64,000 nt of DNA from Vanilla planifolia (GCA_023846275.1 CM043870.1:7067527-7131526), one strand, 5' to 3'. Counted from the stretch's first letter, positions 1 to 11,858 are shown. Made by a program: numbers and translations. The notes: generated by a model not told the origin, from the sequence alone.

Positions 1-392
1 ATTTCTTGATAATGTATTTGATAACAATCAATTGTTTTAAATAAGGGCATGAAAGTGAGCATAAAGATGACATAAAGAATCAACTGTTTGGCATGTCATG
101 AGACATGATATCATAATGTTATCATTTTGAAAGAATAAATATGTGAATATTGATTAGATATCTAAGTGGCTTATAATATAGGATGAAATGTGTACATATA
201 ATATAATATCTGAAGTGGATAAGGTGTATAAATCTCTTTTTATATGAGAAGAAACATATATATAACACAATAAACAGAATGTGATAATCGATACGTTAGG
301 TAAGTCAAATGAACTACTTAACTTGTATAATCCCTTGAAAGGCCATAAAGATATTATACATTCATGTATATATCTATAATATATGCATACAT

Positions 393-449
<57 letters not shown>
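393..449. repeat. (GA)n microsatellite
   Basis: An almost uninterrupted run of AG dinucleotides of about 57 bases, with one AA interruption near its left end. Confidence 0.95.
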
Positions 450-451
<2 letters not shown>

Positions 452-1199
452 CTTTAGAAAATTAGGATATAAAAAAAGAAAAAAATTAAAAAAAAGATAA
501 GTTAAAATAAATATGGAAGCATGCTAAATAAGTCTTATGATTTCTCATTTTTATATATGATATTACATAGAAAAATGAAAAACAAAATATAGTTTCCCTT
601 ATTACTTTATCCCATTGTTAACAATAGAAAAGGAATAAAACTCTGGCATTGCATGTAATGTATGTTGAGACACTAATTGTCTATTGAATCTTGAATTGAC
701 ATCAAAGACCTCTTTATTCTACGTCTCTAACATATTATGTAAGGTCTGGATGTATAAAGATGATGAGATTGCTATACTTAGGCATCACTTATGTTCTATG
801 CTTACTTTTGATGTATTGAGTTCTATTATCAGTAGCACTTTCTATAAGGCCATTATAACATCCAAATAGAAAAATTAAAATGTATTTTATTGTTATAGAA
901 TTTATTTGAATTTTTTATTAGTATTATTTTAAAGTTTTTTAAAAATCATTAATTACTAAAAAGAGTTATAACATTTCAAATGAGGGAAGTGAGTTGACAA
1001 AAAAGATGTATTAGTTATTTGGAATCTCAAATAACATAATAACACTAAGTTAGTAAAATTTTAAAATTTTATAAGTATTAAAACAAAAGATAAATTAATA
1101 TTGATTTATTTACAAATTTTAAAAAGTCATGATAATTTATAAAAATATTAATGGTCTAAAAAAATTATAAATTTTTTCAAAATATAGAATTAGAAAGAA

Positions 1200-2330
1200 T
1201 AAGCATAATAAAATGTTTTTGATAAAGAAAGGAGTGGCGATGACCATGGAATTAAAATGTCGAAGAAAATTCAAAGAAAATTATTGGATAATGGTTATAA
1301 GTATTTTAAGTTTAAAAAATTATTAACAATACTAAATGTCACCAAATTGTGAAATTTGCTTGATGGGTAGAGCTCATCGAGAAAAATCATGAAAAATTTG
1401 TTGACAAACTTTTGGAGATTGAATTGATCAAAATAATACAAGAAATAATGGAAATCATTAAGTTTAATTAATTAGGATTTTAATTAATTGTAGTTACTTA
1501 ATTTGTAACTTAATGCATTGTGGAGTTGGAGATTCAAACAAATAATAAGCTAAATCAATGGGAAATCTCCAAATTCCTTGTGGTAAGAAGGTAAGGAGAT
1601 ATTCATCCGATGGGGTGCTACCATTTGGAGGAAGGTGGAGTGCCATGGAGTGGATTTGGAGCAACATTATTTATAAAAAAGGAAGCTTTTAGTCATTATA
1701 AGGTTTTTTTCTTGTAGAATTGAGATATGTGGGATCCTAATAGAGAGCTTAAAGGAAAGAGAAGAAGAATAGATGATGCTTTCAAATTGTTAAAAAAAAT
1801 TGTTAGAAACTAAGCAAAGAGATCAAGAGAAATTTGAGAAGAGGTATTTTAGTGAGCATTGTAGAATGTATTATAACATAATATAATTAAGATGAAGAAA
1901 AAAGAAGTGTTCATAAAAAACACAAAATTTAAGATATGTTCCAAGTTGAGACAACTACAAAACAAAATTAAGGTAGACAAATTAGAATATATATATATAT
2001 AAAAAAACAATAAGTTCAATATGTTTACGAAAAAAGCTTTGCCCTAAATCAATTAAAAGAAAAAGGAAAATAGGAAAATATTAAAGAAAATAATTAAAAT
2101 GAATTTACATTCTTTCTTACATAAAGATTAGGTATTTTAAATGGCACTTTACGTATGCTTATCACATGCTATTATATGATCATTGTATAGCACTGACCTA
2201 GCAAGTGGCATAACTCAAGAGTTGAATGTTTTATACAAACATACATGTTTATGCCACTTAGCAAATGACAAATAATTTGACATGTTTTATGGCATAATAA
2301 TTTTAGGTTAGGTGAGACACAACATTAGAC
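1200..2330 (+). mobile_element. possible LTR remnant, plus orientation
   Basis: This part has the layout of a plant LTR. A TATA-like TTATTTATAAAA lies near 1669, followed by a purine-rich leader (GAGAGCTTAAAGGAAAGAGA near 1743). The purine-rich leader resembles those near 15.0 kb and, on the other strand, near 11.4 kb. I found no target-site duplication, primer-binding site or coding domain, so both the element class and the borders are guesses. Confidence 0.25.
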
Positions 2331-2422
2331 TCCAAAAAAGTAGCTGCAAAATTAGCTCATGAACTTTTATATTTAGTAGTTGCTATCCTATTATCAATTT
2401 ATAAGATACCATGTTAACTTAT

Positions 2423-2537
2423 TATGTACTTGATTTAGCATGGACATGAGTAGTATTTATTATATACTTGATTTAGCATGAACATGATTGGTATCCATTA
2501 AGTACTTGATTTAATATGAACATTACTAGTAATTTGT
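2423..2537. repeat. 38-bp tandem repeat, three copies
   Basis: The motif TACTTGATTTAGCAT recurs at 2427, 2465 and 2503 (the last as TACTTGATTTAATAT), giving an exact 38-base period. The unit continues with ATGAACATGA-like sequence. The bases before 2423 may hold a fourth, more diverged unit. Confidence 0.85.
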
Positions 2538-3335
2538 TATTGTTGTATAAACTTTATGTTTAAAATAAATATTAAATATTTTTAATTTGCTTCTCTTATG
2601 ATTTTAAAAAGGAAAAAATTTTATATTTTTATTCTAAAACCCTAGTTATGAAATTGAGGGTTGTAATATGTAGACCAATGCTCCATGCACCCTTAATTAT
2701 TCTTCTATCTAAAATATTTATTTCATCGCTATTGACCAAATCATTGAAGTCATAGGCTGATTATTTAAATAAAGTTTAAATCACTCTTGAAACTTTTTAA
2801 CATAAACTATCATGTATATTAATAATCACTCAACCAACTCATCATATCATAGTCATCATATGGGTTATCATTCATTTCTCAAACATGATAAAAAAAACAT
2901 CAAAATCCATAAGTTCAAATAGTATATTGAAGCATTCTTAGAATTGCAAAACCCTAACACTAATTAATGTGATTGATATGTCTCATGGGTCTAAGCTAGA
3001 CAAACAACATAATATGAATCTCAACTTTATTTAGACTTAATAATACTTAAATATTAAATAAAAAGAAAAAAAGACAAAAGATGTGAAGATTCCTAGAAGT
3101 CTAAAACAAGTGGTGCAAGAAAGCAAGGGGACACCTTTCTTCTTGTAGCACGTGCTTGAATTATATCACCTTCCTCTCCCACCAATCTTTAAAAGATGTA
3201 TAAACCTAGCATGTTATTCTAATCTATAAACAAACTCAGCAGCTTTTAATCATCATAAATAAATAAATCATGAGTTCTGCCTTCATGGTTAAGCTTTTAG
3301 ACAACCAAACCCACCTTTGTTTCCTTCTTCGATCG

Positions 3336-3830
3336 TCAGGCATAGAAGTCGTATCCAAGGTTGTCGTCATTTGTGGCTTTGCACATAACTTGTTTAAGCA
3401 TTGTCTCTGAAACGTCCATTGACGACTGAAAGAAGTTATCATTTGATTGCTGTTGTTGTTCAGCGAACCAGAAACTTGGTTCAACGTTGCTTCCATGATC
3501 GGGTTGATCGAACCCGTTCCCGAAGTTGATGGTGGTAACCCGCTTGGCATCCATCATGTCGGTGTGATTGGTGGAGTACGGCACGGCCGGCAAGCCGGTG
3601 AATTGTTGCACCATGTTGCGGAAGTTCGCGGCGTCGGTGTTGAGTAGAGTGACGGGCGGCCGCCGCGAGGCCCTCGGACGCTTGCGGGAGGATTTTTTGG
3701 CCCTCCCTTTGGGGAGGGAAGCCTCCGCCGCCGATGAGCTGGAGAATGGTGGTGGAACGGGAGGGAAGCCTCGGCCGGAGAGCTGCATCCAGTCGTAAGA
3801 CTCCATGGGGCGGTGGTCGTTCAACGCCAT
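3336..3830 (-). CDS. VQ-motif protein, VQ22/JAV1-like
   Basis: Single-exon gene for 164 residues. The VQ motif (F-x3-VQ-x-x-TG) is FRNMVQQFTG at residues 70-79. It follows a basic stretch (residues 41-57, rich in Lys, Arg and Ser) that may serve for nuclear localisation, and a T-L-L-N-T-D segment typical of the VQ22/JAV1 branch. The N-terminus is Pro/Ser-rich and the C-terminus Gln/Asn-rich. VQ proteins are plant nuclear cofactors that bind WRKY transcription factors and tune defence and jasmonate responses. The start at 3830 gives the usual family length and has a TATA-like TTTAAATA about 45 bases upstream. The coding region is GC-rich compared with its flanks. A disabled partial copy lies at 7390-7676. 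The family is firm; the subgroup is judged from motif context only. Confidence 0.93.
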   Translation of the reverse strand: MALNDHRPMESYDWMQLSGRGFPPVPPPFSSSSAAEASLPKGRAKKSSRKRPRASRRPPVTLLNTDAANFRNMVQQFTGLPAVPYSTNHTDMMDAKRVTTINFGNGFDQPDHGSNVEPSFWFAEQQQQSNDNFFQSSMDVSETMLKQVMCKATNDDNLGYDFYA

Positions 3831-4477
3831 CGAGGGCGGCTTTGGTGGTGGTTGGGGAGTCGATTTTGCGTATTTAAAGGAGAGGAGGCTGTTGGATTAG
3901 TCAACAGGAAATTTAGTGCGACGACTTTATTGACGTATGCGAATGCGTCGGTAGCAATTAACAAAAAAGTAACAAAATTTTACTTTAGCAATTTTTATTA
4001 ATATTTTTTATTTCAATAAAGAAAATTTTATATTGGTGTTAAATTTGTCACGTGTTCATGAAATTGGGCGGAAGAAAATAATTTTTTAGGATTATTTATT
4101 ATTATTCATCCGAAATATTTTTAAAAGAAAAAAAAAATAGGTTACGTTTTGTAGGAAAGTTGCACCGGCCGACCATGTGAGAAGAATTGGTCAAATTGTT
4201 TTTAAAGAATAAAATTATCTGTTATTGCCCTCGTAGTATGCTTCTAGATGTGATTCGATAAATATTAATTAAATCTCAAAAAATAATATTTTAAAATTAA
4301 TGTATTAAATAGAACTAAAGTATATGATATAAGCATAATACCTCGTTCATAAGAGCTTATGACATAACATAACACAGAACGAAACAACGGGAGGCATTAT
4401 TTCGCCACATTATTTCGATAGAGCAGTAGCTTTGCGACATGGACGCCGAGAAAGCGCTCGTCGAAACCCAACGGCGA
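3831..4477. other. spacer between VQ gene and defensin 1
   Basis: It holds the VQ promoter on its left and the 3' side of defensin 1 on its right. The A+T-rich middle shows no coding signal. The paralogous segment at 7.4-8.3 kb lacks most of this spacer together with defensin 1. Confidence 0.6.
3871..3904 (-). promoter_or_regulatory. VQ gene core promoter: TATA-like box and W-box
   Basis: On the minus strand TTTAAATA (3871-3878) lies just upstream of the VQ start. TTGACT (3899-3904), a W-box core bound by WRKY factors, lies some 25 bases further up. A W-box here would fit WRKY control of a WRKY cofactor gene, but the motif is short and could occur by chance. Confidence 0.45.
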
Positions 4478-4822
4478 TCAACTCTTGCTCATTGGGTACG
4501 GCGGTCCGGGGATCTCCCCCGAACAGGCTTTCTCGCACAGGCAGAGGCGCCTCAGGTGGGAGCAGCGCCCTAACTCGAACCCCTCCGCCTCGCAGACGAT
4601 GCTGCAGGTCCTGTCGTTGCTGCACGCGCCCTGGAACCTTCTGCTCTTCGCCCGACATCTCGTCGACTCCGCGCGGCTCGGCGCCTCTGCGTTTGAAAAC
4701 AGTTTTTCAAAAGTGATTTGTTCTACCCAATGTTAAAATCACCAAAAACTATTACCTGACGCGAGGAGGAGGAGGAAGAAGAAGAGGAGGAGAGCGAAGG
4801 ACAGAGGTGACTTCTTTTCCAT
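4478..4822 (-). CDS. plant defensin 1 (gamma-thionin), secreted
   Basis: Two coding exons on the minus strand, 4822-4756 and 4686-4478, are joined by a 69-base intron with GT (4755) and AG (4687) ends in phase 1, giving 91 residues. Exon 1 encodes the signal peptide MEKKSPLSFALL followed by a Phe/Leu run. Exon 2 has eight cysteines in the defensin order C-x10-C-x5-C-x3-C-x9-C-x6-C-x-C-x3-C, including the FxGxC, CxxxC and G-x-C parts of the cysteine-stabilised alpha-beta fold. Such peptides are secreted and usually antifungal. A tail of about 15 residues rich in Gly, Pro and Ser follows the last cysteine, unlike defensins 2-4; it may be a short C-terminal propeptide or a lost stop. The exons are GC-rich. 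Confidence 0.92.
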
Positions 4823-4874
4823 GGCCGTTAATCTCTGGAATGGATGGAGATGGTGATGAAGTGACGGCATTTTT

Positions 4875-4890
4875 TGCATGTATTTATAAA
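4875..4890 (-). promoter_or_regulatory. defensin 1 TATA box with ACATGCA element
   Basis: On the minus strand TATAAATA is followed directly by CATGCA, about 55-65 bases before the start codon. The same TATA-plus-ACATGCA arrangement precedes defensins 2 and 3, which supports it as a functional core promoter. Confidence 0.65.
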
Positions 4891-5038
4891 GAGAGTCTGG
4901 ACTGGTGTTGTGGAAGATGCTTTGGATTACCCTTTGGTTGTATTGAATGCAAGTATTGATGGTTAAGCTTTGTATCAAGCAATCAATTTGAGCATACATG
5001 GTTGCGTGATTTCATTCTTAAATGTTTGACACATCATT

Positions 5039-5555
5039 ATCTAAATATCATTTTCAAAAAAAAAGTAATGATTTGCTGATTACAATGCTAATGGGTTGAA
5101 GAAAGTATAGTAGTTTAGCAATAGGTAATCATTAGTATAAGTAACTCTCACTTAATATAAACTTTTAGAAATGATTTTCTTCAGAGATAAAGTAAAGGAT
5201 GGCATCAAATCTTGAAGAAACATAGATATAATCAAAATCATTGAGAGAATGATAAGAGATGTTGCTAAAATATTTAAAAAGGTTATGATGTGAGTGTAAA
5301 TGATTCCTTGGCATATGTGCTTAATGATCTCAAAAACTCTTTCAAACTTTCATTTTATTATTTGATAAAAAAGACAAAAAAAAATATCTTTCTTCTTTTT
5401 ATTATTTAAATTACTAGTTTATATAAAAATGTATTGTATGATGTCCCCAATATATATTACTTAGATTTTATATATTATATATTGAATATTAAGATATATA
5501 AGCTTCTAATTAAACATAACACTCTTATATTATGACATAGCCACATATTATATGT
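5039..5555. repeat. duplicated flank, copy 1
   Basis: It is similar to 7720-8325 in the same orientation. Shared anchors include GATTACAATGCTAATGGGTT (near 5079 and 7757), AAATAGGTAATCATTAG-like sequence, GAAGAAACATAGATATAA, and ATATATATTACTTAGATTTTA. This copy lacks about 100 bases present near 8000-8110 of the other copy. Together with the two VQ copies it forms one duplicated block. Confidence 0.85.
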
Positions 5556-7389
5556 GAATAGACTAATCTTTTTTGTGTTAATTTAATGAGTTTTAAAACT
5601 TTAAACAAATAAAATATTATCAAAAATATAAATATTTTCAAAAATGTGTTATTTAATATATTCTAAATAATGCATAATAAATTTATAGATTTCAATTTAA
5701 ATGATATATTTTGGTGAATAAGCTACTTATCATAAAAAAAAAATTAGTCAAATAAAACCATAGCAAAAGATGAATCAATTTTTATTAGCATGCTTATGGG
5801 GTAACATAAAAAAATATTTGAGACATATTATCATTGCCAAACTTTGTTTAAATAAAAGTATTTATCTAGAAATCAAAATATGTTTTTTATAGGGTGCTCT
5901 TGGCCTTAATTTTGGTAGTTATAAGTCTAACTTAGTAACATGATTTCTATGTTAGTTCAAACTCCAATCATATTTATAAAACAATTCAAACTTTATTATT
6001 TGGTTTACAATAAAAGTAAACATATTTTTCACGTGGGACATAACCATTCGACCATTAAATTGGAAAAACAACTTTAATTTTGAAATTATAAATCTAACTC
6101 TAAATTTTTTTGACATACCACTAATTTATGCCAATATTTCAAATAAGTTTTGCTTAACTTCTTAAGTTTTATATTAATTGTGCTTAATTTTATCAATTTG
6201 AATATTTTTATATGTTTATTATAAATCTTTGCAATGAAGAAATATATATATTTGATATTTATATATGTAAATTACAGTCAATTTGATTAACTTCACTAAT
6301 TAGAGCTTATTGACATCTTATGTTTATTTGATTAACACACAACATGCATGATCGTATGAATCCCATGGTGTTAATGGGGCTCAATAGTCTAACCTTATGT
6401 TCATTTGGCATGATTGTTATGATTTAAAAAATGTGGTGATAAAAAGAAGTATAAAAGGGATTCTTTAAATTGAATATTTAAAGGACTTTTCCTTCATAAG
6501 TATACTTTTCCTTCATGAGTTGTGTTCCAACCTCTAATTTGAAAAGGAGATTTTATAAAATCTTATGAGATAATTTTATTATATCAAATTATTTTTTTTT
6601 ACTTTCATTTTATATTAATTATATTAAAGTTTTTTTTTCAAAAGAAGTTTCAATATCTTAAAATTATGATCTTACATGTATAGTCATCAAATTTTGTCTA
6701 ATATGATCAATTTTTTATTTTTTTATAATATAAGAATATTTATCCTTATATTCATCCACTTATAAACATGTAATAAGATTTTCTTTTTTTTGATAACTCT
6801 ATTCTTAGGACATCACATACCATTCTTTCTCTTATATGTTTTGGTGCCTAGTTTCATAAGGTCATTAGTTTATTTTTGTAATATCATGATATGTTATACT
6901 ATTATGAGATAGTATTTCTCTTTGGCCATCCTATACTCAAAAGTATGTTTCGTCATAAACGATACCTTAATATTTTAAAATCATAATTTTACATATATCA
7001 TTCAACATATTTTTTCTTTTTTAATATCAAATATTCATCCTTATATTTTTCTAATTAATAGCTCATTAAGAGTTGCTCTTGTTGATTTTAACTTTAAGAT
7101 GTCACTTAATGGCCATGGTCTATCATTTTTTACATAAGATATGACACAATGTACAATATAACTATAATTGTTATATTACCTAAGATGTAATAAATTTTAG
7201 AATTAAACTAATAGAATTGTGATTATGTATATTTTGATGTGATAAAATTAATTTTTTAAAATAAATATTTAAATATTTAAATATTTATGTAATTTTAGAA
7301 AGTGTGATATAGTTTTAAACTTAGAAAAAGAACTTATTTGAGTTTATCAATTGAAAGAACTCTTTAAGATAAACCAAGCATCATTTATT

Positions 7390-7676
7390 TTGATGGTGGT
7401 AACCCGCTTTGTATCCAACATATCAGTGTGGCTCATGGAGTACAGCACGGCCAGCAAGCCGATGAATTGCTGCACCATGGTGCGAAAGTTGGTCATGTCA
7501 GTGTTGAGGAGAGTGATGGGCGGCCTCCATGAGGCCCCTCGAACACTTGTGGGCTAGTTTTTTGGCTCGTCCATTGGGAAGGGAGCCTTCGAGGGTGGTG
7601 GAACGAGGGGGAAGCCTTGGCCGGAAAGCTGCATCTAGTCAGAAGACTACATGGGGTGGCGGTCGTTCAACGCCAT
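7390..7676 (-). pseudogene. broken VQ-motif gene copy
   Basis: On the minus strand this matches the intact VQ gene from its start codon (7676) to about residue 106, then stops abruptly at 7390, so the C-terminal third is missing. Codon 10 is TAG (Glu in the intact gene). The conserved Trp codon at position 14 is also TAG, and a further stop lies in the basic region. The VQ motif survives as FRTMVQQFIG, with Thr changed to Ile. There is also an in-frame deletion in the Ser/Ala-rich part. It is a truncated, disabled duplicate and is unlikely to make protein. Confidence 0.92.
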
Positions 7677-7719
7677 TGAGGGCAGCAGTGGGCTGGTTTT
7701 TGTATCTAAAAATCATTTT

Positions 7720-8325
7720 CAGAAAATAAAAAAAAATAAAAAAAAATTAATGATTTACTGATTACAATGCTAATGGGTTAAAAAAAGTAAACTAGCTTAG
7801 AAATAGGTAATCATTAGCATAAATCTCACTCAATGTAAACCATTGGAATTGACTCTCCCAAAGGGTAGCATCACATCTTGAAGAAACATAGATATAACCA
7901 AAATCATTGACAGAATGTTAAGAGATGTTACTAAAGTATTTAAAAAGTTTATGATGCAAGTGTAAATGACTCCTTGGCACATGTGTTTAATGACCTCAGA
8001 TTGATTTTACAATTCATAACACGAGAGATTACCTCGTTGTAAGAGATCAAGAAATGAGAATTTAGTGAATGCACAAACATCAAAGGAGGGATGGAGCATA
8101 TTTATTGTCAATAAACCTCACAAAAACTCTCTCAAATGTTCATGTTGTTGTTTGATGAAAAGGCATATGAAAAACATCCATTTTTTATTATTAGGTATAT
8201 TGATAGTTTAGGCCACAAAGTATTACATCCTATTCCTAATATATATTACTTAGATTTTACGTGTCATATGCTGAAGATTGAGATTTATAAGCTTTCAATC
8301 AAAGAGAAGACTTAAGTATCATGGC
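7720..8325. repeat. duplicated flank, copy 2
   Basis: It is the counterpart of 5039-5555 and lies directly upstream of the VQ pseudogene. In copy 1 the same sequence is separated from the VQ gene by about 1.16 kb that includes defensin 1. The similarity ends near a poly-T run at 8333. Confidence 0.85.
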
Positions 8326-9498
8326 ATAGCCACCTTTTTTTTTTTTGAAGTGGAAAAAAAATTCTCCTCTTAAATCAATGATGCAACCATATTCAAATCA
8401 TTTTTGGTTCATAAGGACATTCTAGTTACTTGAAAATTCTCCTCTTATGAGAGTTCATGAGATGCTTAGTTTTATAAGACATGCACATTCAATTAGCGAG
8501 GAAGTTGAGTGAGGTCAGGCGTTGTGTAGGACATTTCCTTGCCCTTGAGAATCATTAAAAGGAAGGAGATAAACACAACAAGGAATGAGATATTATCTGT
8601 CACTATAATAAGCTATGTGAGCTTGGATTCCTTGCTATTGTGCAATCGACAAAAGCTGCAGTTGAGAGAGCGATCCAACTCGCCGGGCCATTATCACCTA
8701 CGAGGAAAGACATTACACCTCATACGATAACAATCTACACAACTAAATAGAATACATTCACGATATAAAACTATCACATAAAAATAGAGCTCACCTAATA
8801 GAAATGATGATATATGTTACTAAACTGAGTAAATATGGTATAAAAATTAACAATAATGTAACATTTTAACATAAATAACAATGCATAAAAATTAATTATT
8901 GTCATACAACATAAGAGTCCAAAATTGATACTAATACAAAAATTCAAAATAAATTATAATGGCACCCAAATGTAAACAAAATCCCTTATGTTCATTAAAT
9001 GCATTAGTTTTTTATCCCCTAGGTCTTAAAATATCCTCTAAGAACACTCAGCTCAGTGAGTGTTAATAATGTCTTGTAATATAAATGAGAAATAAGCATA
9101 ATATGTTCAACAAATAAATATTTATATACATATAGTAATATAATATAAGGTGCAAATGAAGTAAATTAGTAATATAATTGAGCATTAAATAAAAAGGATG
9201 CATTATAATCTTTATTTAAAAATATAACAATGCATATGTAACTATATAAATGTATATATATCTAACACCTCTCTTAAGTATATAGTATTTATATCTTACT
9301 TTTTTTCATTTCTTTTATATTTATTTATTTTTTTCATTTCATTTTTTTTGTCATATTTATTTTTTTAACATGTTTATTTCTCCTTTAAGTCTAGACTTTT
9401 TCATGATCCTTATCTCAATATTTGGAAATCTCACATCATATTTCATTATTACAAAACTCAACCCTTTAAAATACCATGGCTTTATTTTTAAGTATTGT

Positions 9499-9845
9499 AT
9501 CACTAAAAAGTAAAATATCTTATTATTACTAAGTCTCTACCCTTAATGTCAACATCCTATGCTAATAAGATATGAGATACTATAAATATCGAAGTCTTAT
9601 CTTTAAGGACTCATAACACTAATGAGTAAAATGTCTCATCATCACTGAGTCTCTCCTCTAAATATCAACATCTTATGATGATGGAATACAAGAAGATCAA
9701 AATGTTAAAATCTCATCTCTAATTACTCACAACACCCAAGAGTGAAGTATCTCATCATCATCACTAAGTTGACGCCTCTCCATGTGATAGCCTCATCTAT
9801 AAACACCATGACACTAGAGGTGACGTATATCACATCAATTAGCTT
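9499..9845. repeat. 116-bp diverged tandem repeat
   Basis: The word CACTAA-x-GAGTAAAATATCTCATCATCACTAAGTCT recurs in diverged form at about 9499, 9614 and 9731, with spacings of 115 and 117 bases. A partial fourth unit (ACACTAGAGGTGACGTATAT) begins near 9811. The units differ at many positions, so the array is old. Confidence 0.75.
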
Positions 9846-9979
9846 GTTGTCCAATAGAGTTATGTTTTTTCTTAAGCTATATTAGCTTATTTTATTTCTT
9901 TTATTTCTTTTTATAGTGTTTTTCTTTATCTTATCATATATTTTAATTTATAATATCATAATGCCCATATAATTATATA

Positions 9980-9987
<8 letters not shown>

Positions 9988-10017
<30 letters not shown>

Positions 10018-10018
10018 C
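9988..10018. repeat. (TA)n microsatellite
   Basis: A run of TA dinucleotides preceded by a GTGTATATGTGTGTA stretch. Confidence 0.9.
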
Positions 10019-11858
10019 TAATAATCATAAAGTGTTATACTAAGATCGAAACATATGCAAAAGAATATTATATCATATACTGCTCACATCATGAGATATT
10101 TCATAATAATATCAAGAAAATTTAATAAGTCACTTATATCATAATTAATTTGGTTTGCCTAAAGCTTTGAGAAACCTCTTCTATTTCTTTTCTTTTTCTT
10201 TTATTACTCCTCCCTATTCTATGTCATAATTATATAAATAATTATCAATAATAAATATAATATCCATTATGAAAGTACCTTTTAATAGCTATGTTTAACA
10301 AACTACACTCTTTTCTATTATTGTCATCATATTGTGTAATATAATAAACTTATCACATTATATGATTAGGTTTTATAACAATCAAATTAATTGCATTATT
10401 ACAATTGTATCAATTGATATCACTATCACATTATACAATAAGACTTACCACCTTTAGACAATTAAAGGGGTCATATCAGGGATCAACTTGATGATTCATA
10501 GTAAACTTGTTCATCAACATGATCTAGTCCACCACAAATTTTGTATAATATAATAAATGCATTAGTTATCTCTCTGATTTCACATTTTAAGGTATGATAT
10601 GATACTATACTATACTATCATGTCTAATGCTAGTGGTCAATGAATCATACAACCAATCTTTATAAACCTATCAAAATTCATATTATACAAAGAGATCTAG
10701 CATCATACTAGTACGATCAATCATTTTAATGCATAGTACCACACATGAATCATATTAATTTATTATAATTTTTTATTGTATGATGGATGGTATATTTGCA
10801 CAATAATTAACCCTAATCATAGTCATCTAATAATAAATTCGTATCTATATATGGTATGTATCAATACTCCTATGTTATATTTTCTTCCAAAGTATTATTT
10901 GATATGGTCATTGTACCCATATGACACACCTGTCTTATTATTCTAATCAATAATCAGATAGGCAATCTAGGTAGTAATATGTGCCCATCGTAATGTCTAA
11001 TATTTTGGTCATACTATTGCGATCACTATGTTGACTGTGGTCTCTTAGTGAAAAATTTCTCATTAGCTCCAACTATAAACTTGTGCTAGATGATCTAAAT
11101 AATCATTTGGTACCATCAACATAGTTAAAAAATGAGTCTCCATCCCCTACAATGACAACCCAATGTTTGTAAAATCTATTTCTTTACTCATCCAAATAAT
11201 GAAAACAAGCTTTAAAGAGAAAAAACTTGATGAAATCTTACATCGAAATATCATTTTCCATAAATTTGGATTAAATTGTACTTTTTTCTCAAAGCTTCTC
11301 CTCTCTTTTTTCTAATCTCACTGCAACATTGCAAGAACATCGAGATCTATAAGCTAAAATAGTTCCTTTCCTCTTGCAAGCTCCTCCTCCTCTCTCCTAT
11401 TTCCTCACTTGCTTTCCAAATGCTCAAATGTCCTCCAAATACCTGAGGGGGCTTATCCTCTCATAAATAAGTCAACCACTACATACTTATTTAGTAATTA
11501 TATCATCATTATTATTATTATCACTATTTTTAAAATCTTTATCTTTTAAAATTTTACTAAAAATCCAAATGGCCTTTGAAAAACATAAATCACATATCTA
11601 TAATTCTTAAAGAAGAGATGCTCACAATAACATGTTTAAACTTGAGATTTGATTATTATCATCTTGGCACATTTTTGTGGCTCCAGTTTGACTATTTTTT
11701 TTAATTTTGAAATTGAAAACACACTTATCATACTTAAATATAGATAAGACTACTCAAGACGAGTCCAATGATGTTTATTTTGATTTGATTGGAGGTCATT
11801 TTAGAATTTTTGTAAATTATTGAAATTAATAATTATAAATAGACACACACATGCACAC

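Larger units (their letters stand above)
1..3335. other. intergenic, A+T-rich, repeat-derived
   Basis: No gene could be supported. The stretch holds a GA microsatellite, a 38-bp tandem repeat and an LTR-like part, each listed separately. Every open frame is short and of A+T-rich composition. The last 200 bases run into the 3' side of the VQ gene. Confidence 0.6.
4823..7389. other. intergenic; left copy of a duplicated segment
   Basis: The first part is the defensin 1 promoter. From about 5039 to 5555 the sequence is clearly similar to 7720-8325. The rest is A+T-rich with no gene. A TTTTTT-rich part from 6.4 to 7.1 kb has no recognisable feature. Confidence 0.6.
8740..11480 (-). mobile_element. 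possible LTR-type retroelement remnant, minus orientation
   Basis: On the minus strand a TATA-like TTATTTATGAGAGG near 11.47 kb is followed by a purine-rich leader (GAGAGAGGAGGAGGAGC) and a long non-coding tract rich in short imperfect repeats and ATCATA/TATGAT-like words. The same kind of sequence appears near 30.5-31.5 kb. I saw no gag or pol domain, so this could be a solo LTR or several nested fragments. The borders are approximate. Confidence 0.3.

Noticed and set aside
3447..4001. Plus-strand frames across the VQ gene
   Set aside because: They are antisense shadows of the GC-rich VQ coding region.
4410..4736. Frames on both strands over defensin 1 exon 2
   Set aside because: They are in the wrong register. 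Only the spliced minus-strand frame gives the eight-cysteine pattern and joins a signal peptide exon.
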